Below, piece by piece: positions 4,928 to 9,694 of a stretch of DNA of 9,694 nucleotides (positions within the stretch are counted from its first letter, which is position 1; each line of letters opens with the position of its first letter). Made by a program: the position numbers and the translations under genes. Origin of the DNA: an uncultured delta proteobacterium (lineage in GTDB: Bacteria > Desulfobacterota > WTBG01 > CAIYCZ01). The notes beneath the pieces are model-generated. The model searched no databases. It saw only the letters and a list, made by a program, of their open reading frames with translations, and was not told the origin of the DNA. The DNA is taken from positions 1-9,694 of the forward strand of contig CAIYCZ010000113.1 in the NCBI GenBank assembly GCA_903924805.1, read 5' to 3'.

Positions 4928-5926
4928 ATGCTGCAGGAAGCAAAAAATACTGAGTATACGGTCACCGCAGAGACCTTTGATACACTGACATCCCTGTGGC
5001 TCGATGCGGGGAATAATCTGCACTGGGGGTGTCTTTTTGTATTGCCGGTCTGGCTTAAGGCGTGGTGGAACAATTTCAATGCTGGTTTTGCAACGTATCT
5101 CTGCGCGGTCAGAGAGGGAGACCAGCCGGTCGGCATCGCACCGCTCATGGTGCGCGGGAAAGCGGCCCGGCTCATCGGCAGCGCTGATGTCTGTGACTAC
5201 CTGGACTGCATCGTTGTACCGGAAAAGGAGCAGGAATTTTTCAGCACGATCATCAGGCATCTGCAGAAACAGGGTATTGTCCATCTTGAGCTTGGCCCGG
5301 TGCGGCCTGACTCAATTGTTTTTTCACATCTTCCCTCTGTGGCAAAAAGCCTGGGTTGCGGAGTGCTTTGCACGCCGGACGATGTTGTGTTAGAATTAAA
5401 ACTGCCGGCAACCTGGGATGCATTCCTTGACCTGCTCAGTGGCAAGGAACGCCATGAACTGCGGCGCAAGCTCAGACGATTAGAGGAAGCAGGGGATATA
5501 GCGTACCGCATCGTTGAAAACCCCGAACAAGTCGTAACTGAAATAGATACCTTTATTGCGTTATTCAGACAGAACCGCGCAGACAAGGCATCTTTCATGA
5601 CCGAACAGATGGTATCTTTTTTCAGATCAATCTCAGCGTGCCTCGCAGAAGCACACATTTTAAAACTATTCTTTTTGTACCTCGATGAACACCCTGCTGC
5701 AGCAGTACTGTGTTTTGATTACCATGGAACGATGTATCTCTATAACAACGGGTATAACAACCGCTACCGTTCATTGAGCGTTGGCCTGATCAGCAAGGTA
5801 CTCAGCATTAAAGAAAGCATTCTGCGCCGCAGTAAAAAATATGATTTTTTAAAAGGCGCAGAAGTATATAAGCAGCGTCTCGGCGGCACACCGGTTTCTC
5901 TGTACCGGTGCCATATCACCCTGTGA
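4928..5926 (+). CDS. BioF2/CelD-type GNAT (Acetyltransf_6, Fem-like) transferase
   Basis: This 332-residue protein has the two-lobed GNAT arrangement of the Acetyltransf_6 (BioF2-like, CelD/BcsL) family. The N-terminal lobe has 'TSLWLDAGNNLHWGCLF', 'LKAWWNNF' (43-50) and 'PVGIAPLMV' (67-75). The second lobe has 'ERHELRRKLRRLEEAGDI' (174-191), 'AAAVLCFDYHGTMYLYNNGY' (257-276), 'SVGLISKVL' (284-292) and the family-typical end 'YDFLKGAEVYKQRLGG' (305-320). These proteins transfer acyl groups to amines. The fold is shared with FemABX enzymes, which take aminoacyl groups from tRNA. The frame is open from ATG 4763, but the extra 55 residues look non-coding, overlap a hairpin and lie over an oxidoreductase-like remnant. 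The ATG at 4928 has AAAGG 11 bases upstream and gives a normal N-terminus. A role acylating the amino sugar made by the next two genes is inferred. The substrate is unknown. Confidence 0.87.
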   Translation: MLQEAKNTEYTVTAETFDTLTSLWLDAGNNLHWGCLFVLPVWLKAWWNNFNAGFATYLCAVREGDQPVGIAPLMVRGKAARLIGSADVCDYLDCIVVPEKEQEFFSTIIRHLQKQGIVHLELGPVRPDSIVFSHLPSVAKSLGCGVLCTPDDVVLELKLPATWDAFLDLLSGKERHELRRKLRRLEEAGDIAYRIVENPEQVVTEIDTFIALFRQNRADKASFMTEQMVSFFRSISACLAEAHILKLFFLYLDEHPAAAVLCFDYHGTMYLYNNGYNNRYRSLSVGLISKVLSIKESILRRSKKYDFLKGAEVYKQRLGGTPVSLYRCHITL

Positions 5927-5981
5927 CAAAAGAACTTTTGACCAGCATACCGGGTGCGCCGTATACCACACGAGGGGGTAC

Positions 5982-7253
5982 ATGAAATCAAAGCAGCTAC
6001 GGGTCGCCATGCTCAGTGTCCACTCCAGTCCGCTGGGAGCGCTTGGCACAAAAGACACCGGCGGCATGAGCGTCTACATCCGCGAACTCGCCATGGAGCT
6101 TGGCAATCAGGGTCACCTGGTTGATATTTATACCCGGCAAAACCATCCCGTATGCTCACCGTGCGTGACTATTTCCGAGAATGTCTCCCTCATACATATC
6201 GAGGCCGGGATCAGCGGATACATTGACAAGCTCGCCCTGTATCCCTATCTTGCCGAATTTTTCCAGCAGATGGAACAGTTCAGGATACGTAACAACCGGC
6301 GCTATGACATCGTTCACAGCAATTACTGGCTTTCCGGAAAAGTGGGTAACTGGGCCCAGGTTCGCTGGCATGTACCCCATTTCGTTTTATTCCACACCCT
6401 CGGGGCAGTTAAAAATATGTTTCCAGTCGGCAGTCCGGAGCCGGAACTGCGCATAGCAACAGAGAAGTCGGTAAGCAAGACGTGCAGTTTCATCCTGGCA
6501 GAGACAGAACGAGAGCGCGTACAGCTGATACAGCTGTACGCTGCTGCGCCGGATAAAATCACCGTAATACCCTGCGGCATAAACCTTGAACGCTTCCGCC
6601 CACTGAATAAGGAGCTGTCACGCGCTAAGCTCGGCATCAGGAACAGCGAGTTAATGCTCCTGTATGTGGGCCGGCTTGATCCGCTCAAGGGCGTTGACCG
6701 GCTCATTACCGCGCTCACCTGTTTGCGGCACCATCGGCACCTGCGGCTGCTGATTGTCGGCGGAGATGGCCGCGAAACTAAAGAGTTCTGCACCCTTCAG
6801 GAGCTGTCACGGAACCTGGGACTTGAAAATTCTATTACCTTCATGGGAAGGATTGAACACAACGATCTGCCGTACTATTACAGCGCGGCAGATCTCCTCG
6901 TGCTTCCCTCGCATACGGAAAGCTTCGGTCTCGTGGGACTTGAAGCTCTTGCCTGCGGCACCCCGGTAGTATCTACCAGAGTAGGTGCAATGGACCAGAT
7001 TATCCACAGCGGCGAAACCGGATATCTGGTTAGCAGTGGTGCCCCGGCCGCACTGGCAGAGGGCATAGAGCTGCTCATTCCACAGATTCGTGATGGGTTC
7101 CTCTCCCGTGCAGCAATCCGCAACAGCGTCATAGAGTTTAGCTGGGAACAGGTGGCTGCAGCCATGGCTGAAGAATATGCCGGGGCCATCAGAGGCACTC
7201 ATCTCCGCTTCATGCCTGATGCTGCAAGCAGTCTCCCGGCATATGGGGCCTGA
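5982..7253 (+). CDS. GT4 glycosyltransferase, MshA/BshA-like
   Basis: This 423-residue GT-B retaining glycosyltransferase (family GT4) probably transfers a sugar such as GlcNAc from a UDP donor. The N-terminal acceptor domain has 'RVAMLSVHSSPLG' (7-19), 'GGMSVYIRELA' (27-37) and 'VHSNYWLSGKVGNW' (111-124), which are close to MshA and sucrose-phosphate-synthase-like enzymes. The C-terminal donor domain has 'VIPCGINLERFRP' (195-207), 'LLYVGRLDPLKGVDR' (226-240) with the phosphate-binding Arg231 and Lys236, and the EX7E motif Glu313-Glu321 in 'HTESFGLVGLE'. 'ACGTPVVSTRVGAMDQII' follows. The length matches MshA (about 420-480). A strong AGGGGG ribosome-binding site lies just before the ATG, and the gene is 55 bases from the GNAT. 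Pairing with the deacetylase downstream points to a GlcNAc-glycoside that is later deacetylated. The acceptor could be inositol phosphate, malate or something else; the sequence does not decide. Confidence 0.92.
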   Translation: MKSKQLRVAMLSVHSSPLGALGTKDTGGMSVYIRELAMELGNQGHLVDIYTRQNHPVCSPCVTISENVSLIHIEAGISGYIDKLALYPYLAEFFQQMEQFRIRNNRRYDIVHSNYWLSGKVGNWAQVRWHVPHFVLFHTLGAVKNMFPVGSPEPELRIATEKSVSKTCSFILAETERERVQLIQLYAAAPDKITVIPCGINLERFRPLNKELSRAKLGIRNSELMLLYVGRLDPLKGVDRLITALTCLRHHRHLRLLIVGGDGRETKEFCTLQELSRNLGLENSITFMGRIEHNDLPYYYSAADLLVLPSHTESFGLVGLEALACGTPVVSTRVGAMDQIIHSGETGYLVSSGAPAALAEGIELLIPQIRDGFLSRAAIRNSVIEFSWEQVAAAMAEEYAGAIRGTHLRFMPDAASSLPAYGA

Positions 7254-7343
7254 CGGGTTTCATGTCTCTCGAACACACCCCCGCAGTTTTTTTGCGCCTG
7301 ATGCTTGCAACAGCTGCCATGCGTTTATATAAGGAGCATTGCT

Positions 7344-8036
7344 GTGGTAAAAAAGTTTGACATACTGGTAATAGCGCCTCATCCTGATGATGCAGAATTC
7401 GGCGTGGCAGGGACTGTTGCGCGCTGGACTAAAGAAGGAAAGCAGGTTGTCTACGTTGTCTGCACCAGCGGTGAAAAGGGCACCAGCGATAGAACCGTGC
7501 AGATGGAAAAGCTCGCTCAACTGCGGGAACAGGAGCAGCGGGCTGCTGCCGCAGTCCTCGGGGTTCAGGAGGTCGTATACCTGCGCTACCCGGATCAGGG
7601 GCTGGAGGACACTCCCTCGTTTCGCAAGGATATAGTCAGGATGATACGGCTATACCGGCCCGATATCGTTGTTACTGCTGATCCCTACCGCCGCTACATC
7701 TGGCACCGTGACCATCGCGTTACCGGCCAGGTTGTCCTTGATGCAGTGCACCCCTATGCCCGGGACCACCTTGCCTACCCGGATCTGCTGGATGAAGGCC
7801 TTGAGCCGCACAAGGTTACGGAGCTGCTGTTCTGGGCAGCGGAGGACATAAATTTTTGCTCTGATATCACCGCTACCTTTGACCTCAAGGTGGCGGCCCT
7901 TCGCTGTCACGAAAGCCAGATGAAAGAGCTCAATATCCCCGACCTTGAATCACGGTTGAGAGAGCGTTGCATGAAGATGGCCGAAGGAGAGGGGTTTGAA
8001 CTGGCTGAAGCCTTCCATCAGGTAAAGATACCGTAA
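7344..8036 (+). CDS. PIG-L/LmbE zinc deacetylase, MshB/BshB-like
   Basis: This 230-residue protein belongs to the PIG-L (LmbE-like) N-acetylglucosaminyl deacetylase family, which includes MshB, BshB and eukaryotic PIG-L. The zinc and catalytic motif 'APHPDDAEFG' is at residues 11-20 (His13, Asp15, Asp16), with the third ligand His124 in 'WHRDHR' (120-125). 'CTSGEKGTSDR' (40-50) and 'RYPDQGLED' (81-89) are also family-typical. The start is taken as GTG 7344 because AAGGAG ends seven bases before it. An upstream in-frame reading from 7305 adds 13 residues with no ribosome-binding site. It follows the GT4 gene by 90 bases in the same direction. By analogy with mycothiol and bacillithiol synthesis it would remove the acetyl group from the GlcNAc glycoside made by that enzyme. 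The length and metal motif are complete, so an active enzyme is expected. Confidence 0.92.
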   Translation: MVKKFDILVIAPHPDDAEFGVAGTVARWTKEGKQVVYVVCTSGEKGTSDRTVQMEKLAQLREQEQRAAAAVLGVQEVVYLRYPDQGLEDTPSFRKDIVRMIRLYRPDIVVTADPYRRYIWHRDHRVTGQVVLDAVHPYARDHLAYPDLLDEGLEPHKVTELLFWAAEDINFCSDITATFDLKVAALRCHESQMKELNIPDLESRLRERCMKMAEGEGFELAEAFHQVKIP

Positions 8037-8085
8037 TAGTATGCAGTAGTATCTCTTGATCAGTTTGTTTTTAGAGAAACCCTCT

Positions 8086-8197
8086 GTGTCTCGTGACTCG
8101 TGACTCGTGAACCGTGAACCGGGACACGAGCGACGAGACACGAGACACAAGACACGAGCGACGAGTCACGAGTCACGAGACACGAGCGACGAGACAC
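8086..8197. repeat. Gapless array of 16 heptamers with an orientation switch
   Basis: The stretch divides exactly into 16 seven-base units. Five units read GTGTCTC, GTGACTC (twice) and GTGAACC (twice), at 8086-8120. Eleven units read GGGACAC, GAGCGAC, GAGACAC, AAGACAC or GAGTCAC, at 8121-8197. The second block is the reverse-complement form of the first, so orientation flips at 8120/8121 without loss of register. Bases 8086-8108 and 8161-8183 are perfect 23-base reverse complements with a 52-base loop and could form a large hairpin. The array fills most of the gap between two converging genes, ending 4 bases from the korB stop codon, so it may act as a two-way transcription barrier. It is not a CRISPR array. 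Confidence 0.9.
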
Positions 8198-8201
8198 GAG
8201 T

Positions 8202-9056
8202 TCACAGTTGTTTCATCAGTTGCCTGAGCGGCGCCGGATCATATGCTCTATCCACCAGGGGTTCTTTCTGCAGGGCATAGATCTGGTCAGTAAAAGACGG
8301 TTTCTCCTCCCGGTAAAAGATGCCAATCGGTATCCGCTGCCCCCATTCCTGGGCTCTTGCCATCGCCTGCATATAATCGGTTGGCGAATACTTTTCTTTT
8401 TCCAGCTCATATACCCGCTCGCTGTACCACTGGTGGGTATTTACATGATTAAAGGAGACGCAGGGCTGGAGGATATCGATCAGGCTGAATCCGTTATATT
8501 TCATGCCTTCCTGAATCAGGAAGCTTAAGTGTTCACTATTCCCGGCAAAGCCGCGTGCCACAAACCCTGCCTTAAGCGCAAGGGCAACTCTCAGGGGATT
8601 AAACGGTTCCATGATCACCCCGTGCTGCTGAAGCCTGGTAACCATGCCCCTCTCTGAGGTGGGCGATGCCTGCCCTTTGGTAAGGCCATATACCATGTTG
8701 TTGTGTGCCAGTACGGTCAGGTCAACATTGCGCCTGATGGCATGCATAAAGTGATTGCCGCCCTCGCCATAGCAGTCCCCGTCACCGGTATTCACGAGAA
8801 TGGTCAGACGGTGATTTGCCATCTTTGCTCCCGTGGCGAGCGGAAGCGCCCGGCCATGCAGGGCGTGAAACATGTTGCAGTTCATGAATTCCGGAGTCTT
8901 TGCTGCCTGGCCGATTCCGGAAACAATCAATACTTCATGGGGAGCCATGCCACGCTTTACCAGCGCATCCTTCATTGCCGCAAGGATTCCAAAATTGCCG
9001 CAGCCGGGACACCACTTTATTTCAAAGCGTGATTCGTAATCATTAAGAGTTACCAT
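8202..9056 (-). CDS. korB: 2-oxoacid:ferredoxin oxidoreductase, beta subunit
   Basis: This 284-residue thiamine-diphosphate-binding subunit belongs to the two-gene KorAB type. With the alpha subunit it interconverts a 2-oxoacid (2-oxoglutarate, pyruvate or a branched acid) and the acyl-CoA plus CO2, using ferredoxin. The N-terminal 'WCPGCGNFG' (15-23) supplies cluster cysteines. 'ALHGRALPLATGAKMA' (65-80) follows, then the TPP/Mg motif 'GDGDCYGEGGNHFMHAIRRN' (91-110) and 'NNMVYGLTKGQASPT' (119-133), and later 'QPCVSFN'. The length is normal. The ATG follows the alpha-subunit stop by three bases, and its ribosome-binding site (GAGGTGAT) overlaps that stop codon, so the two are translated as an operon. 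The exact 2-oxoacid cannot be told from the motifs; 2-oxoglutarate or a generic 2-oxoacid is the usual annotation. Confidence 0.92.
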   Translation of the reverse strand: MVTLNDYESRFEIKWCPGCGNFGILAAMKDALVKRGMAPHEVLIVSGIGQAAKTPEFMNCNMFHALHGRALPLATGAKMANHRLTILVNTGDGDCYGEGGNHFMHAIRRNVDLTVLAHNNMVYGLTKGQASPTSERGMVTRLQQHGVIMEPFNPLRVALALKAGFVARGFAGNSEHLSFLIQEGMKYNGFSLIDILQPCVSFNHVNTHQWYSERVYELEKEKYSPTDYMQAMARAQEWGQRIPIGIFYREEKPSFTDQIYALQKEPLVDRAYDPAPLRQLMKQL

Positions 9057-9059
9057 ATA

Positions 9060-9694
9060 TCACCTCATGTATGCTTTTATGGCACTGACTATCTCATTCG
9101 CACAAAAAGGACGGCCGTCATATTTCAGGACCATTCCGGCAGGAGAGCGTAACGTCTCCTGCCTGATCAACTGGCCGAGCTGTCCTGAAGCATTTTGTTC
9201 AACCATAAAAAACCGTGAAGATTTATCTAACGCGCGTTTTGCAGACTCACCAGGAAACGGCCACAGGTCTGTAAAGTGAAGGGCACCGCAGTCCACCCCG
9301 TCTGTGCGCAGCACATCAACCGCTTCCCTGATGACACCGGCAGTTGAACCCCAGCCAACCAGGATATTCCCGGCATGTCCATGGTAAGCATACGGGGGCC
9401 GCAGCTCTGCCAGCATGTGTGGTATCTTGGCATTGCGTTTGTTTACCATCGTAGTGCGCTCGGCATTGGCCTCGGTGGTGTGTCCGTCTTCGCTGTGCTC
9501 ATTGCCGTTTGCCGCTACCAGGGCTTTTCCCCTGCAGGGCAGCGCCCGCGGTGATACGCCGGTGGGAGTCAGGGCGTAGCGTTTATAGGAGACCGTGTCT
9601 CCTGCATCTTCAATAAAGCGCTCAACCCGATCGGGCACCATAAATTCTTTTTCAGTAATATAGAGAGAGTCATTAAAATACTGATCAACCAGAA
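9060..9694 (-). CDS. korA: 2-oxoacid:ferredoxin oxidoreductase, alpha subunit (3' part)
   Basis: The frame is open to the window edge, so the true start lies outside; 211 C-terminal residues are visible. They begin with 'LVDQYFNDSLY', matching the 'DQYLADS' region of KorA. Next come 'NGNEHSEDGHTTEANAERTT', matching the conserved 'GNEHDExGH...E' stretch, then 'VGWGSTAGVIREAV' and 'LWPFP'. The C-terminal domain has 'FMVEQNASGQLGQLIR' and 'YDGRPF'. An internal ATG at 9641 is not the start, because conserved sequence continues upstream of it. The alpha subunit binds CoA and part of the active site and pairs with KorB. The stop TGA overlaps the korB ribosome-binding site. Confidence 0.92.
   Translation of the reverse strand, partial: LVDQYFNDSLYITEKEFMVPDRVERFIEDAGDTVSYKRYALTPTGVSPRALPCRGKALVAANGNEHSEDGHTTEANAERTTMVNKRNAKIPHMLAELRPPYAYHGHAGNILVGWGSTAGVIREAVDVLRTDGVDCGALHFTDLWPFPGESAKRALDKSSRFFMVEQNASGQLGQLIRQETLRSPAGMVLKYDGRPFCANEIVSAIKAYMR

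Noticed and set aside
4666..5175. 169-codon minus-strand ORF spanning the intergenic gap and the GNAT start
   Set aside because: More than half is antisense to the GNAT gene. The product has no recognisable motif and does not resemble the oxidoreductase remnant.
8086..8200. Heptamer array as a CRISPR array
   Set aside because: Units are 7 bases, contiguous and without unique spacers, and orientation flips part way. CRISPR repeats are longer and separated by unrelated spacers.
9060..9641. korA starting at ATG 9641 as a complete gene
   Set aside because: The frame is open through the window edge and encodes the conserved 'DQYFNDS' segment upstream of that ATG, so the visible part is only the C-terminal portion.

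Overview
The window comes from a bacterium of moderate G+C content. The genes right of about position 1480 look close to 50% G+C by eye, and the left 1.4 kb is clearly more A/T-rich. The ferredoxin-dependent 2-oxoacid oxidoreductase pair at the right edge suggests anaerobic or microaerophilic carbon metabolism. Short 'GGGGAC(A/G)G' repeat remnants and a heptamer array suggest an environmental lineage rich in small repeats. I cannot assign a phylum from the sequence alone.

Layout. (1) Positions 1-1480 are an accessory strip: a bulged hairpin, a truncated HNH-type ORF whose last codons run into a repeat-like element, an A/T-rich gap with a short perfect palindrome, and a VapBC toxin-antitoxin operon on the minus strand. 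The vapBC promoter is near-consensus and its -10 hexamer lies inside a 20-base palindrome. (2) Positions 1481-3136 hold a DASS/SLC13-type anion symporter on the minus strand, with a strong promoter that also overlaps a dyad. (3) Positions 3362-8036 hold four plus-strand genes: a peptidase-S51/class I amidotransferase-like protein fused to a cysteinyl-tRNA-synthetase-like C-terminal region; a BioF2/CelD-type (Acetyltransf_6, Fem-like) GNAT; an MshA-like GT4 glycosyltransferase; and a PIG-L/LmbE (MshB/BshB-like) zinc deacetylase. A short stretch resembling the C-terminus of a Gfo/Idh/MocA oxidoreductase lies between the first two. (4) Positions 8086-8197 are a gapless array of 16 heptamers that switches orientation part way and fills the space between two converging genes. 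(5) Positions 8202-9694 hold korB and the 3' part of korA on the minus strand.

The most interesting part is region 3. A GT4 enzyme of the MshA/BshA type followed by an MshB/BshB-type deacetylase is the core of mycothiol and bacillithiol biosynthesis. In those pathways a GlcNAc glycoside is made, deacetylated to the free amine, and joined to cysteine. Here the usual cysteine ligases (MshC, BshC) are absent. In their place are a protein carrying a CysRS-like tail and a GNAT whose fold family includes aminoacyl-tRNA-dependent Fem transferases. I propose, as inference only, a variant pathway that makes an aminoacylated or acylated amino-sugar glycoside, possibly a low-molecular-weight thiol. Cell-surface glycan modification is the main alternative.

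Three start codons were chosen from ribosome-binding sites rather than by the longest reading frame: vapB at 1243, the GNAT at 4928, and the deacetylase at a GTG at 7344.
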